Positions 43,125 through 53,331 are shown, numbered from the stretch's first letter. The stretch is 64,000 nt of DNA from Photorhabdus laumondii subsp. laumondii (GCF_003343245.1 NZ_CP024901.1:1612001-1676000), one strand, 5' to 3'. Numbers and translations are program-made. Notes: a model not told the origin generated them from the letters alone.

Positions 43125-43197
43125 AAGGCCTGTTGCAGTAGGGCATAGAGTTGTAGTTTTATCAGTAAACACATGGAAGTATGGGAGAAACATCAGT

Positions 43198-44319
43198 ATG
43201 CATAATGAATCGCCGATAAAAAGACGCAAATCTACGCGTATTTATGTAGGCAATGTGCCCGTCGGGGATGGTGCGCCCATTGCGGTGCAGTCAATGACAA
43301 ACACACGTACTACAGATGTGGAAGCGACTGTTAAACAGATTAAATCGCTTGAGCGTGTTGGCGTTGATATTGTCCGTGTATCAATACCAACGATGGACGC
43401 AGCCGAAGCATTTAAATTGATTAAGCAGCAAGCTAATGTTCCTTTAGTTGCAGATATTCATTTTGATTACCGTATCGCACTTAAAGTTGCAGAGTATGGT
43501 GTCGATTGTCTGCGGATTAACCCTGGTAATATCGGTAATGAAGCGCGTATCCGTGAGGTTGTGGCGGCTGCCCGCGATAAAAATATCCCAATCCGCATTG
43601 GTGTAAATGGCGGATCACTGGAAAAGGACATTCAGGAAAAATATGGTGAGCCAACCCCGGAAGCATTGCTGGAATCGGCTATGCGCCATGTGGATATTCT
43701 TAACAGGCTTAATTTCGATCAGTTTAAAATCAGTGTAAAAGCGTCGGATGTCTTTCTGGCGGTTGGCGCTTACCGTTTATTGGCCCAAGAGATTGAGCAG
43801 CCATTGCATCTTGGTATTACTGAGGCCGGTGGCGCTCGTGCAGGCTCTGTAAAATCTGCCATTGGCTTGGGTATCCTCCTGTCGGAAGGTATCGGTGATA
43901 CCCTACGTATTTCTTTGGCGGCCGATCCGGTCGAAGAAGTTAAAGTGGGTTTTGACATTCTGAAAGCATTACGTATTCGTTCCCGTGGTATAAATTTTAT
44001 CGCTTGTCCAACCTGTTCCCGTCAGGAATTTGATGTTATTGGCACAGTGAATGCCTTAGAACAGCGTTTAGAAGATTTACTCACACCGATGGATGTTTCT
44101 ATTATCGGTTGTGTGGTTAACGGGCCCGGCGAGGCGGAGGTTTCTACTCTGGGTGTCACCGGTGCCAGAACCAAAAGTGGTTTTTATGAAGATGGGATAC
44201 GGCAGAAAGTGCGTCTCGATAATGCTGATATGATCGATCAGCTTGAGGCTAAGATCCGTGCTAAAGCATCAATGCTCGATGAAAATAAGCGCATTGGCAT
44301 AAGTCAACTGGACAAATAA
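43198..44319 (+). CDS. ispG: 4-hydroxy-3-methylbut-2-enyl diphosphate synthase
   Basis: A 373-residue enzyme of the MEP isoprenoid pathway. The TIM-barrel half contains [17 protein letters not shown] and [10 protein letters not shown]; the C-terminal half holds the 4Fe-4S ligands [12 protein letters not shown] and [10 protein letters not shown]. Length equals the E. coli enzyme. The ATG at 43198 follows GGGAGAAACATCAGT. It sits 73 bp after rodZ and is probably co-transcribed. Confidence 0.97.
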   Translation: MHNESPIKRRKSTRIYVGNVPVGDGAPIAVQSMTNTRTTDVEATVKQIKSLERVGVDIVRVSIPTMDAAEAFKLIKQQANVPLVADIHFDYRIALKVAEYGVDCLRINPGNIGNEARIREVVAAARDKNIPIRIGVNGGSLEKDIQEKYGEPTPEALLESAMRHVDILNRLNFDQFKISVKASDVFLAVGAYRLLAQEIEQPLHLGITEAGGARAGSVKSAIGLGILLSEGIGDTLRISLAADPVEEVKVGFDILKALRIRSRGINFIACPTCSRQEFDVIGTVNALEQRLEDLLTPMDVSIIGCVVNGPGEAEVSTLGVTGARTKSGFYEDGIRQKVRLDNADMIDQLEAKIRAKASMLDENKRIGISQLDK

Positions 44320-44437
44320 TGTATCTGATACTGGCTTATCGTGATGATGAGCCAGCGTTGTTTTGTTTGTTAATTGAAGCTCGTCGATATTCGCTTCAAT
44401 GCAATATCATTTTTGAATCATTAACTAGAGATAAAAC

Positions 44438-45715
44438 GTGGCAAAAAATATCCAAGCTATTCGAGGCATGAATGACTACTTGCCGGCAGATACGGTTATC
44501 TGGCAGCGTATCGAAACTATTTTGAAACGAGTACTGGCGGGTTATGGTTATAGTGAGATCCGCACACCGATTGTAGAGCAGACCCCGTTATTTAGACGGG
44601 CTATTGGGGAAGTCACTGATGTGGTTGAAAAGGAGATGTATACCTTTGATGATCGCAATGGTGAAAGTGTGACCCTACGCCCTGAAAATACCGCAGGTTG
44701 TGTGCGTGCCGGTATTGAACATGGTCTGCTGTACAATCAGGAACAGCGCGTATGGTATTTAGGGCCAATGTTCCGTTATGAGCGTCCACAAAAAGGCCGT
44801 TATCGCCAATTTTATCAGTTAGGTGCTGAAGTTTTTGGTCTTCAGGGGCCTGATATTGATGCCGAACTTATTTTATTGACTGCTCGCTGGTGGCGTGAGC
44901 TCGGTATTTTTGAGCATGTGACGCTTGAACTGAATTCCATTGGTTCGTTGGCGGCACGCGCTAATTACCGCGAAGCGTTGGTGGCTTTTCTTGAACAGCA
45001 CCAAGATAAGCTGGATGAAGATTGCAAACGCCGTATGTACAGCAATCCATTACGTGTTCTGGATTCAAAAAATCCAGAGGTTCAGCAACTTCTTAACGAT
45101 GCACCGGAACTGTGTGATTATCTTGATGCCGAATCAAAGGAACATTTTGATGGCCTGTGTGCACTTCTTGATGGGGCAGGTATCAAATATCGGATTAATC
45201 AGCGTTTGGTTCGTGGTCTGGATTATTATAACCGCACAGTATTTGAATGGGTGACAACGGCACTCGGGGCTCAAGGGACGGTCTGTGCCGGTGGTCGGTA
45301 CGATGGGTTGGTTGAGCAACTGGGGGGTCGACCAACGCCTGCTGTGGGTTTTGCCATGGGGATGGAGCGTCTGATTTTGCTGGTGCAAGAAATTAATCCA
45401 GCATTTGTTGCGGAGCGGACAGTTGCAGATGTTTATCTCGCTTCTTTTGGTGAAGGTAGTCAGCAAGCGGCATTGATTTTGGCTGAACAAGTACGTGATA
45501 CGTTGCCCCAATTGCGTTTAATGATGAACCACGGCGGAGGGAACTTTAAGAAGCAACTGGGGCGTGCGGATAAACAAGGCGCCAAAATTGCATTGATTCT
45601 CGGTGAGGATGAAGTTCGTTCTGGTCAAGTAGCCATTAAAGATTTACGTACAGGTGAGCAACAAACGTTGCCGCAAAGCGAAATTGCAGCTCGTTTGGTT
45701 GAACTGTTAAGTTAA
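44438..45715 (+). CDS. hisS: Histidyl-tRNA synthetase
   Basis: A 425-residue class II synthetase. It begins with [10 protein letters not shown]; motif 2 is in [20 protein letters not shown], and the histidine-binding motifs are [15 protein letters not shown] and [13 protein letters not shown]. The C-terminal anticodon-binding domain follows with [15 protein letters not shown]. It charges tRNA-His in the cytosol. The GTG start is followed by GCAAAAAATATC, as in relatives ([10 protein letters not shown]). Next gene yfgM starts 11 bp later. Confidence 0.97.
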
Positions 45716-45726
45716 GGAGAGACTCT

Positions 45727-46347
45727 GTGGAAGTCTATACCAATGAAAACGAACAAGTAGACGTGATTCGTCGCTTTTTTGCCAATAATGGTAAAGCCTT
45801 GGTTTTAGGGCTGGTGTTGGGGGCCGGGGCGCTGATTGGCTGGCGTTACTGGCAATCTCATCAGACAAATCAGTTGCAGGAAAGTGCAGAAGCTTTTGAA
45901 CGAGTAGATCGAGGATTAATTACCAGTACAAAAGAGAGTCATACTGCTGCCGAAAAATTTGCCAGTGAAACCAATAACAGTTATGGCGTGATGGCGCATA
46001 TGCATTTGGCTCAACTTGCTGTTGAAAAGAATGAATTAACTAAAGCAGATCAGTTTTTATCTGCGGCTACCGGCCAGGTAAAAAATGAGGATTTGCAGGC
46101 TCTGGTGAATATTCGCCTAGCCAGGGTTCAATTGGCGGAAGATAAAGCGGATGCTGCGCTGAAAACATTGGAACAGGTCAAAGGTTCCGGTTGGGTTGGC
46201 GTTGCAGAGGATATTCGCGGTGATGCACTGGTGAAAAAAGGTGATATTGCTGGTGCCCGCGCAGCGTATACCAAAGGTTTGAGCTCAAATTCACCACAGG
46301 CGATCAAATCGATGTTAAATCTTAAATTGAATAACTTATCCAGCTAA
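45727..46347 (+). CDS. yfgM: Ancillary SecYEG translocon subunit YfgM
   Basis: GTG start 11 bp after hisS with GGAGAGACTCT upstream; 206 residues. A cytoplasmic N-terminus is followed by one membrane span (ALVLGLVLGAGALIGWRYW, about residues 24-42) and TPR-like periplasmic helices (YGVMAHMHLAQLAVEKNELT; GDIAGARAAYTKGL). In E. coli YfgM sits with PpiD at the Sec translocon and helps hand over outer-membrane proteins, consistent with bamB following 14 bp later. Confidence 0.95.
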   Translation: MEVYTNENEQVDVIRRFFANNGKALVLGLVLGAGALIGWRYWQSHQTNQLQESAEAFERVDRGLITSTKESHTAAEKFASETNNSYGVMAHMHLAQLAVEKNELTKADQFLSAATGQVKNEDLQALVNIRLARVQLAEDKADAALKTLEQVKGSGWVGVAEDIRGDALVKKGDIAGARAAYTKGLSSNSPQAIKSMLNLKLNNLSS

Positions 46348-46361
46348 GGGGAATTCTTTCA

Positions 46362-47534
46362 ATGCAACTGCGTAAAACACTCTTGGTTGGTTTGGTGGCT
46401 TCCGTTCTGCTAGCCGGTTGTTCAACGGAGCAAGATACAGTAACGATGTCACCATTGCCACAGGTCGAAAATCAATTTAATCCAAGCGAAGTTTGGGATA
46501 AATCTGTCGGTGATGGTGTAGGCCGTTATTATTCTCACTTGACGCCAACCTGGCAGGGCTCCGCTGTTTATGTTGCTGATCGTCATGGCATCGTTAAGGC
46601 GTTGGACATTGATAGTGGTAAAGAGATATGGTCGGTGAATCTGGCGGAAAAAGCGGGTTTCCTCTCTTCTCGTATACCTGCATTGCTCTCTGGTGGTCTG
46701 ACCGTTGCTGGGGATCATCTATATGTAGGTACTGAACGTGCCAAAGTTATTGCATTGAATACCAAAGACGGCCAAGTTGCCTGGCAATCCGACGTTGCCG
46801 GTGAAGCATTGTCGCGTCCTGTGGTGAGTGATGGTCTGGTGCTGATTCATACCAGTAATGGGATGTTGCAGGCATTAAACGAGTCAGATGGTAAAGTGCA
46901 GTGGTCCGTTAATTTGGATACACCATCATTATCATTGCGTGGTGAATCGGCACCTGCCGCGGCTTACGGTGCTGCCATCGTGGGTGGGGATAATGGTCGT
47001 GTCAACGCCGTCTTGATTTCTCAAGGGCAGTTGATTTGGCAACAACGTATTTCTCAGGTAACCAGTTCTACAGAAATCGGTCGTCTTAATGATGTTGATA
47101 CGACACCGGTTATTTCTGATGGCGTGATATATGCAATAGCTTATAACGGTAATCTGGTGGCGCTTGATATGCGTTCAGGTCAGATCCTCTGGAAGCGCGA
47201 TTTGGGTTCAGTGAACGAGATGGTTGTTTATGGTGATAATATCTATATTGTTGACCAAAACGATCGTGTTATGGGTCTGCGTCAAAGTGATGGTGTCACT
47301 TTGTGGACTCAGACAAAATTGCAACACCGTAATTTAACCGCGCCTGAAATGTATAATGGCTATCTGGTTGTCGGTGACAGTGAAGGTTATCTGCACTGGC
47401 TGAATATGGATGACGGTAAGTTTGTTGCCCAACATAAAGTTGATAGCTCCGGTTTAATGAGTCGTCCGGTTGTTGCCAGTGATAAATTGATGGTACAGGC
47501 GAAAGACGGTACGGTTTATCTGTTTACGCGTTGA
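46362..47534 (+). CDS. bamB: Outer membrane assembly lipoprotein BamB
   Basis: A 390-residue lipoprotein: signal with lipobox VLLAGCSTEQ, then an eight-bladed beta propeller of PQQ-like repeats (KALDIDSGKEIWSVN, IALNTKDGQVAWQSD, ALDMRSGQILWKRD). It binds BamA in the outer-membrane beta-barrel assembly machine. It is co-directional with yfgM and normally directly followed by der; here an ERIC element and a terminator separate the two. Confidence 0.96.
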   Translation: MQLRKTLLVGLVASVLLAGCSTEQDTVTMSPLPQVENQFNPSEVWDKSVGDGVGRYYSHLTPTWQGSAVYVADRHGIVKALDIDSGKEIWSVNLAEKAGFLSSRIPALLSGGLTVAGDHLYVGTERAKVIALNTKDGQVAWQSDVAGEALSRPVVSDGLVLIHTSNGMLQALNESDGKVQWSVNLDTPSLSLRGESAPAAAYGAAIVGGDNGRVNAVLISQGQLIWQQRISQVTSSTEIGRLNDVDTTPVISDGVIYAIAYNGNLVALDMRSGQILWKRDLGSVNEMVVYGDNIYIVDQNDRVMGLRQSDGVTLWTQTKLQHRNLTAPEMYNGYLVVGDSEGYLHWLNMDDGKFVAQHKVDSSGLMSRPVVASDKLMVQAKDGTVYLFTR

Positions 47535-47575
47535 GTTTTGCTTACTGCCTGTTTACCGGAAATAAAGTAAAGCGT

Positions 47576-47702
47576 TATACCCTATGGATTTCAAGATGCA
47601 TCGCGACGGCAAGGGAGCGAATCCCCGGGAGCATAGCGAACTATGTGACCGGGGTGAGGGAGTGCAGCCAACAAAGAGGCAACTTGAAAGATAACGGGTA
47701 TA
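47576..47702 (+). repeat. ERIC element 6 (127 bp), between bamB and der
   Basis: Full-length copy in the bamB-der gap, 41 bp after the bamB stop. Confidence 0.95.
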
Positions 47703-47713
47703 GTTATAGTCCT

Positions 47714-47751
47714 ACGGCTCCTGGAGAGAACAGGAGCCGTTTCGTCTTTTT
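47714..47751 (+). terminator. Terminator between bamB and der
   Basis: A 10-bp stem ACGGCTCCTG/CAGGAGCCGT with a 7-base loop, followed by TTCGTCTTTTT. It should end transcripts of the hisS-yfgM-bamB group. Confidence 0.88.
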
Positions 47752-47824
47752 AGTGCTCTGTTGTGATTAACACTAGATGAACAGCGGAATACTAATTTCA
47801 AATTAAGTCATGAGGCATCAACAA

Positions 47825-49306
47825 ATGATACCTGTCGTCGCTCTGGTAGGGCGCCCAAATGTGGGTAAGTCCACATTATTTAACCGTTTAACCCGTACAA
47901 GAGATGCGCTGGTAGCGGATTTTCCAGGTCTGACTCGCGACCGTAAATATGGTCGAGCTGAGGTTGAAGGGCAGGAGTTTATCATCATTGATACCGGTGG
48001 TATCGATGGCACTGAAGATGGTGTGGAAACCCATATGGCAGCTCAATCTTTGTTGGCGATTGAAGAGGCCGATATTGTTCTGTTTATGGTAGATGCTCGT
48101 GCCGGGCTCATGCCAGCAGACCACGCGATAGCAAAACATCTACGTGGTCGTGAAAAAGCTACTTTTTTGGTCGCGAATAAAACTGACGGTGTTGATATTG
48201 ATACCGCTATTGCTGAATTTTATTCCCTTGGATTGGGGGATATCTATTCTATCGCGGCTTCTCATGGTCGTGGTGTCACTCAACTTATCGAACGAGTACT
48301 GTTGCCTTTTTCCGGCAAAGGTGAAGAAGAAGTGGTTGAGTTGACTGAGGAAGAGGCCAACGCAGCTTATTGGGCAGAGCAGGAACAGAATGAAATTGAG
48401 ATGGTAGAAGAGGAGGAGGATTTTGATCCATCAACTCTGCCATTGAAACTAGCCATTGTCGGTAAGCCAAATGTGGGCAAGTCTACGTTGACTAACCGTA
48501 TCTTGGGTGAAGAAAGGGTTGTGGTTTACGATATGCCAGGCACTACCCGTGACAGTATTTATATTCCAATGGAGCGGGATGGCCGTGAATATATCCTTAT
48601 TGATACCGCGGGGGTACGTAAGCGGGGTAAGATCACTGAAACAGTTGAAAAATTTTCAGTCATCAAAACCCTTCAAGCGATTGAAGATGCTAACGTTGTA
48701 TTGCTGGTGATCGATGCGCGAGAAGGCATTTCCGATCAAGATTTGTCATTATTGGGTTTTATTCTTAATAGCGGGCGCTCATTGGTTATTGCGGTCAATA
48801 AATGGGATGGTATGTCACAGGAAGATAAAGAGCGTGTGAAAGAGATGCTGGATTATCGTCTTGGTTTTGTTGACTTTGCCAGAGTACATTTTATCTCTGC
48901 TCTACATGGTAGTGGGGTGGGAAATCTGTTTGACTCGATTCTTGAGGCTTATGATTGCGCCACTCGTCGTGTCAATACTTCACTGCTAACTCGTATCATG
49001 CATATGGCCGAAGAAGATCATCAACCGCCGATGATCCGTGGTCGCAGGGTGAAAATGAAATATGCTCATGCTGGTGGTTATAATCCGCCAATTGTTGTGA
49101 TCCACGGTAATCAGGTAACCGATTTGCCTGATTCTTATAAGCGTTATCTGATGAACTATTTCCGCCGATCCCTAAAAGTGATGGGGACGCCCATTCGGAT
49201 TCAATTTAAAGAAGGGGCGAATCCCTATGCTGACAAACGTAATACGTTGACACCAAATCAAATGCGTAAACGTAAACGTCTGATGGCGCATCTGAAAAAG
49301 CGTTAA
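47825..49306 (+). CDS. der: Ribosome assembly GTPase Der (EngA)
   Basis: From ATG 47825 the product starts [17 protein letters not shown], matching Der N-termini, and has 493 residues; an ATG at 47810 would add five. It has two GTPase domains in tandem: P-loops GRPNVGKST and GKPNVGKST, each with DTGG/DTAG and NKxD motifs ([15 protein letters not shown]), and a C-terminal KH-like domain ([20 protein letters not shown]). It helps 50S subunit maturation and is essential in E. coli. The promoter must lie between the upstream terminator and the start. Confidence 0.96.
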   Translation: MIPVVALVGRPNVGKSTLFNRLTRTRDALVADFPGLTRDRKYGRAEVEGQEFIIIDTGGIDGTEDGVETHMAAQSLLAIEEADIVLFMVDARAGLMPADHAIAKHLRGREKATFLVANKTDGVDIDTAIAEFYSLGLGDIYSIAASHGRGVTQLIERVLLPFSGKGEEEVVELTEEEANAAYWAEQEQNEIEMVEEEEDFDPSTLPLKLAIVGKPNVGKSTLTNRILGEERVVVYDMPGTTRDSIYIPMERDGREYILIDTAGVRKRGKITETVEKFSVIKTLQAIEDANVVLLVIDAREGISDQDLSLLGFILNSGRSLVIAVNKWDGMSQEDKERVKEMLDYRLGFVDFARVHFISALHGSGVGNLFDSILEAYDCATRRVNTSLLTRIMHMAEEDHQPPMIRGRRVKMKYAHAGGYNPPIVVIHGNQVTDLPDSYKRYLMNYFRRSLKVMGTPIRIQFKEGANPYADKRNTLTPNQMRKRKRLMAHLKKR

Positions 49307-49315
49307 TGCTAATAG

Positions 49316-49345
49316 GAAAAGGGGTGGTGATTAACCACCCTTTTT
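49316..49345. terminator. Bidirectional terminator between der and the emfourin gene
   Basis: GGGTGGT (49322-49328) and ACCACCC (49334-49340) form a stem with a 5-base loop, flanked by AAAA on one side and TTTTT on the other, so it can serve both convergent genes. Confidence 0.85.
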
Positions 49346-49648
49346 GTCGGTGTTCCATATCTGAGTAATGATTTCCGGTGCATCTGACTCAGGAAGGGTG
49401 AAGTGGTATTCTTCATTTCCATTGACGATACTGAGCAGATAATAATCTTTATCAGGATATGGTGCTGATGGCATAGAATCGGAAAAGTCTTGCTCTATGG
49501 CTTGAAGAAATAACTGTTGTTGGTGTGAAGATAATGATTCTAAATTCACTGTCTTATCTTGGTTAAGGCCAGGTGTAGCGGCAAATCCTCCTTGTAGGGA
49601 AATTGTGATTTTACTATCAGTTGTGAGTTTGAGCGTTTTATTATTCAT
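49331..49648 (-). CDS. Emfourin-like inhibitor of the neighbouring protealysin
   Basis: A 105-residue soluble protein without signal peptide. It resembles emfourin (M4in), the inhibitor of protealysin-like M4 proteases found beside prtS in Serratia: short N-terminal strand KLTTDSKITISLQGGFAATP, central helix LSSHQQQLFLQAIEQDF, and C-terminal strand DYYLLSIVNGNEEYHFTLPE. The prtS-like gene lies 160 bp upstream on the same strand, but a strong hairpin stands between them, so inhibitor and protease may be made in different amounts. The stop falls inside the shared terminator region with der. Family assignment is from the size, motif pattern and pairing. Confidence 0.75.
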   Translation of the reverse strand: MNNKTLKLTTDSKITISLQGGFAATPGLNQDKTVNLESLSSHQQQLFLQAIEQDFSDSMPSAPYPDKDYYLLSIVNGNEEYHFTLPESDAPEIITQIWNTDKKGG

Positions 49649-49772
49649 GATATACCAATTTTTTACGGTTATTTTTCAGGTCTCTTTAGTATAGCGTGAA
49701 ATTCGGCGTTAACAATTTTAGCATCTTCTATGAGATATATTTTTTTACTAGTCAGGTATTACAAATAATAAA

Positions 49773-49799
49773 ATATCGCTGGCGTTACACCAGCGATAT
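49773..49799 (-). terminator. Terminator after prtS (between prtS and emfourin gene)
   Basis: ATATCGCTGG and CCAGCGATAT form a 10-bp stem with a 7-base loop. On the minus strand it is followed by a T-rich tail, 10 bp after the prtS stop. Confidence 0.8.
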
Positions 49800-49808
49800 G
49801 GTTATAGA

Positions 49809-50906
49809 TTACTCTTCAGTTTTATCTTTATTTTTGTCCTTATCGTCTTTATCTTCCTTCACTTTAACGCCCACTTCTGTCCAGCTATCAATCGTTGCTT
49901 TTTCAACATCTTCATCAAATAACTCACGAGCATGTTTAATTGTTAATTTAGCGAAGGATACGAAGTTAGTATCACGTGCAAGATCTTTATCCAACAAGGT
50001 GTTGTACCATATTTTTCCTGCTCTTTCCCAGGCATATCCACCTAATTTTATCGCCAGATTATAGAAGGCTTTATTAGGAATACCCGAATTAATATGAACT
50101 CCACCATTGTCTCTATAAATCGGCAAGTCTTTATAATCATCCATATGACCAGGCTGTGGATCTTTACCGAGCTCCTTATCATCATATGCACTGCCTGGGT
50201 TTTTCATTGAACGAATCCCTACGCCTTTAACGTCTTTGCCCAGTAATTCACTACCTATAATCCAATCAGCTTCTTCAGCTTTTTGTTTCAGATAATGTTG
50301 TTTTACTAATGTACCAAAAACATCCGCTATTGATTCATTCAACGCGCCAGACTGGAAGAAATAGACCAAATCTGCGGTTTTTTCAATAACACCATGTGAT
50401 AATTCATGGCCGATCACATCGACAGAGGTTGTGAAATCATTAAAGGTTTTGCCATCTCCGTCGCCAAATACCATTTGTCCGTTGCCCCAGAATGCATTCA
50501 TATATTCTTCGCCATAATGCACGGTGGCAATCAATTTCATTCCTTTATCATCTAATGAATTGCGGTTGAAAACTTCTTTATAGAAATTGTAAGTTGCTTC
50601 TAAATATCTATATGCGTTATCAACTGATTTATCTCCGTTATCTGGGTCTCCTTCATCTCGTACTAATTTTCCTGGCAACTTGCGTTTATTTTCTGCATCG
50701 TGAATAGAACGATGTATAGTTGTTTTGGTAACTTTATCATCATCGTCGGAATCATCGGATGATTCGTTAATAACAGTGTCCAACATTAAACTCTTAGTAT
50801 GATTTAATGTCATTAATACTTTCTTCTTTTTATTGTCATTATTATAAATATTTTGAAGAATGTACGGCGGTATTAAGCCTCTGTAGTTATTGTTTTGTAT
50901 TTGCAT
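49809..50906 (-). CDS. prtS: Protealysin-like M4 metalloprotease PrtS
   Basis: A 365-residue thermolysin-family protease. The short propeptide carries the PPYIL motif at residues 13-17, typical of protealysin-like precursors, and there is no Sec signal peptide. Zinc site: HELSH (His167, Glu168, His171) and Glu191 in NESIADVFG; the transition-state His271 is in NGGVHINSG. An acidic Asp/Ser stretch (about 47-58) likely marks the propeptide end. The C-terminus is an Asp/Lys-rich tail (KEDKDDKDKNKDKTEE) absent from Serratia protealysin as I know it. In insect pathogens such enzymes act on host proteins, possibly intracellular ones. The ATG follows AGGAGATATTTT. Confidence 0.93.
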   Translation of the reverse strand: MQIQNNNYRGLIPPYILQNIYNNDNKKKKVLMTLNHTKSLMLDTVINESSDDSDDDDKVTKTTIHRSIHDAENKRKLPGKLVRDEGDPDNGDKSVDNAYRYLEATYNFYKEVFNRNSLDDKGMKLIATVHYGEEYMNAFWGNGQMVFGDGDGKTFNDFTTSVDVIGHELSHGVIEKTADLVYFFQSGALNESIADVFGTLVKQHYLKQKAEEADWIIGSELLGKDVKGVGIRSMKNPGSAYDDKELGKDPQPGHMDDYKDLPIYRDNGGVHINSGIPNKAFYNLAIKLGGYAWERAGKIWYNTLLDKDLARDTNFVSFAKLTIKHARELFDEDVEKATIDSWTEVGVKVKEDKDDKDKNKDKTEE

Positions 50907-51096
50907 AAAATATCTCCTGGAATAAATTTTTAGTTTTAATTAGAGGTACTCTTTAAGTACGGATTCATATTAAACATGTTTCCAGCAGATAGTCATCAGG
51001 GCCAACCTGCTTCTTTTATGTTAAGGGTTTGTTAACAAGTTGTTAAGTTTTTTTATGTGAGGGATTCTTGCATTGGCTGTAATAAAAATATAAATA

Positions 51097-51127
51097 GTTA
51101 GGAATAGTTTTTTATAATATTCCTAAC
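51097..51127 (-). terminator. Terminator after hemF
   Basis: GTTAGGAATA and TATTCCTAAC form a 10-bp stem around an 11-base loop, T-rich on the minus-strand exit side, starting 12 bp after the hemF stop. Confidence 0.65.
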
Positions 51128-51138
51128 ATGATGGAAAA

Positions 51139-52047
51139 TCATATCCAGTTTTTTGCGGGTAGAAAGTCGGTATATAAAGCGGCTTCCGCAGATTCGGGTT
51201 CAGGGTGATAATCATGTTCCCAGCGAGCTAATGGTGGCATGGACATTAAGATAGATTCTGTTCGTCCCCCACTTTGTAATCCAAATAAAGTTCCTCTGTC
51301 CCAAACGAGGTTAAATTCTACATAGCGACCACGGCGATATAATTGAAATTGCCGTTCACGTTCACCCCATAATATCTCCTTTCTTTTTTCCACAATAGGT
51401 AGATAGGCAGAAAGGAACCCTTTACCTATATCTTGAGTAAAATTAAAACAATGTTCAAAGTCAGGTGTATTTAAGTCGTCATAGAATAAGCCACCAATTC
51501 CGCGGGCTTCGTTACGATGTTTAATATAGAAATAATTATCACACCATTCTTTATATTTTGGGTAAACATCTTCTCCATAGGGTCGACATATATTTCTGGC
51601 AGTGGTGTGCCAATGAATAGCATCTTCCTTAAAACCATAATAAGGTGTTAAATCAAAACCCCCACCGAACCACCATACTGGCGCTTCACCTTCTTTTTCT
51701 GCAATAAAGAACCTAACATTAGCATGGCTGGTCGGTATATAGGGATTCAAAGGATGAATAACGAGGGAGACGCCCATCGCCTGATAATGACGACCAACCA
51801 GTTCAGGGCGGTGAGCTGTTGCTGATAAAGGAAGCATATCTCCTGATACATGAGAAAAATTAGCGCCTGCTTGTTCAAATATCGTGCCTTCTTTCATAAT
51901 TCGACTACGGCCTCCGCCACCTTCTTCTCGTTGCCAGCACTGCTCAGTAAATTTCTCTTTACCATCTATTTGTTCCAGTTGTTGGCAAATTTCATCCTGT
52001 AATGAAAGGAAAAAAGATTTAATCTGATTAATGTTTGGTGTATTCAT
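51139..52047 (-). CDS. hemF: Oxygen-dependent coproporphyrinogen III oxidase
   Basis: 302 residues, the normal length. Family motifs are clear: [20 protein letters not shown] at the start, [20 protein letters not shown] with the metal-binding DLTPYYG, and [12 protein letters not shown] near residue 180. It converts coproporphyrinogen III to protoporphyrinogen IX in heme synthesis, using oxygen, in the cytosol. It is divergent from ypeA as in E. coli gene order. Confidence 0.97.
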   Translation of the reverse strand: MNTPNINQIKSFFLSLQDEICQQLEQIDGKEKFTEQCWQREEGGGGRSRIMKEGTIFEQAGANFSHVSGDMLPLSATAHRPELVGRHYQAMGVSLVIHPLNPYIPTSHANVRFFIAEKEGEAPVWWFGGGFDLTPYYGFKEDAIHWHTTARNICRPYGEDVYPKYKEWCDNYFYIKHRNEARGIGGLFYDDLNTPDFEHCFNFTQDIGKGFLSAYLPIVEKRKEILWGERERQFQLYRRGRYVEFNLVWDRGTLFGLQSGGRTESILMSMPPLARWEHDYHPEPESAEAALYTDFLPAKNWI

Positions 52048-52184
52048 GGTTCTTTTCCCATTATGGTGTGGTGAGCGCTATATTATAGCTATTAGTGGAA
52101 GAGAACGCATTTTCGTATTGATTCCGGTGTTAAAGCGGAGATAATGAGAAAATAGTTATTTCAATAAAAACAGGTTGGTTAGGG

Positions 52185-52616
52185 ATGGAAATTCGGGTAT
52201 TTCGACAAGATGATTTTGAAGAAGTGATCACCTTATGGGAACGCTGCGATTTACTTAATCCTGGTGTTGACCCTGAAGTGGATATCGAGCGTAAATTGAC
52301 GCATGATCCTGACCTGTTTTTAGTTGCGGAAGTGGTTGGTGAAGTGGTTGGGACGATTATGGGTGGTTATGATGGTCATCGTGGTTCAGCTTATTATTTA
52401 GGAGTTCATCCTGAATTTCGCGGTAGGGGAATTGCGAATGCATTAATTGCCCGGTTGGAGAAGAAATTGATTGCTCGTGGTTGCCCAAAAATAGTTCTTA
52501 TTGTTCCTGAAGATAATGATGCCACTATCTATATGTGTGAAAAACTGGAATATGAAGATCGTCATCAAGAGAGCGTTATTTTCAGTAAGCGTTTGATTGT
52601 TGATCAGGAATATTGA
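52185..52616 (+). CDS. ypeA: GNAT-family N-acetyltransferase YpeA
   Basis: A 143-residue GNAT protein with the acetyl-CoA motif [20 protein letters not shown] (about residues 69-90) and a start [20 protein letters not shown] typical of YpeA. The substrate is unknown. It neighbours hemF as in E. coli. Confidence 0.92.
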   Translation: MEIRVFRQDDFEEVITLWERCDLLNPGVDPEVDIERKLTHDPDLFLVAEVVGEVVGTIMGGYDGHRGSAYYLGVHPEFRGRGIANALIARLEKKLIARGCPKIVLIVPEDNDATIYMCEKLEYEDRHQESVIFSKRLIVDQEY

Positions 52617-52619
52617 GTT

Positions 52620-52701
52620 TCTACCCTATGGATTTCAAGATGGCTCGCGACGGCAAGGGAGTGAAGCCAACAAAGAGGCAACTTGAAAGATGACGGGTAT
52701 A
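52620..52701 (+). repeat. ERIC element 7, internally deleted (about 82 bp)
   Basis: Both outer parts are present (CTACCCTATGGATTTCAAG at left, ACTTGAAAGATGACGGGTATA at right in two pieces), but the central palindrome of about 45 bp is missing; left and right halves are joined at GGGAGTGA/AGCCAAC. The left terminal TATA has changed to TTCTA. Confidence 0.9.
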
Positions 52702-52706
52702 GATAT

Positions 52707-52733
52707 GGCTGAGTGAAAGAATTCCACTCAGCC
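52707..52733. terminator. Hairpin between convergent ypeA and ygiW
   Basis: GGCTGAGTG and CACTCAGCC form a 9-bp stem with a 9-base loop. There is no strong T tract, so termination is only likely. Confidence 0.5.
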
Positions 52734-52740
52734 GCAAGCA

Positions 52741-53160
52741 TTAGTTCAATTTGGTGACTTTTTTCACATCAACAGTCATACCATTCCACTCTTTATCGAC
52801 TTCACCTTCAAGGCGGACTCTATCTTGAGGCGTTATCGTTTGACCATTCCAGTATTTATGATCAACTTCAACTTCAACAATTCCGGCATTATCGCGGAAT
52901 ATGAAGTGATCACTGTGGATACGGGATTCAATATGCCCTTCCAGCACGACCCAACTGTCGTCTCTCATATTTTTAACTTGTTGGGTGGTGGAAACTCTCG
53001 CATTTTGATCGATAAAACCACCTTGTGGTACTGCTTGGACCGGAGGCTGTGTTGAATCGGGACCAGAAAAACCACCAAATTGCGTTTGTGAGGCTTGAGC
53101 CATTGACGGCATACTGAACAAAGTAATCAAAGCAGTGGTTATAAATATTTTTTTCATCAT
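52741..53160 (-). CDS. ygiW: YgiW/YdeI-family periplasmic OB-fold protein
   Basis: 139 residues with a signal peptide (MMKKIFITTALITLFSMPSM AQA) and an OB-fold (BOF) domain: VVLEGHIESRIHSDHFIFRD, then VEVDHKYWNGQTITPQDRVR and VDVKKVTKLN at the end. Family members are stress-induced periplasmic proteins; YgiW is linked to peroxide and quorum-sensing kinase QseC regulation in E. coli. Which paralogue this is cannot be told from sequence alone. The symbol is therefore approximate. Confidence 0.85.
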   Translation of the reverse strand: MMKKIFITTALITLFSMPSMAQASQTQFGGFSGPDSTQPPVQAVPQGGFIDQNARVSTTQQVKNMRDDSWVVLEGHIESRIHSDHFIFRDNAGIVEVEVDHKYWNGQTITPQDRVRLEGEVDKEWNGMTVDVKKVTKLN

Positions 53161-53266
53161 ATTGACCTTATCAATAGTAATGACTTTTATGGGGGGGTAA
53201 TGATACCGCTAAGTTGTATTTTATCAATAAAATATTAATCTAAAGTAATTAATTTAAATATTCTCT

Positions 53267-53295
53267 GAAACTAACAATCAGATGTGATGTCTCAG
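53267..53295 (+). promoter_or_regulatory. Possible sigma-E promoter of yfeY
   Basis: GAAACTA (53267-53273), 16 bp, then TCTCAG (53290-53295) resembles the sigma-E pattern GGAACTT-N16-TCTGA, 36 bp before the ATG. The E. coli homologue belongs to the RpoE regulon, which supports it. Confidence 0.4.
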
Positions 53296-53331
53296 TGCCT
53301 ATCTCTGTATTGAGTCATAAGGGAACCCGTT

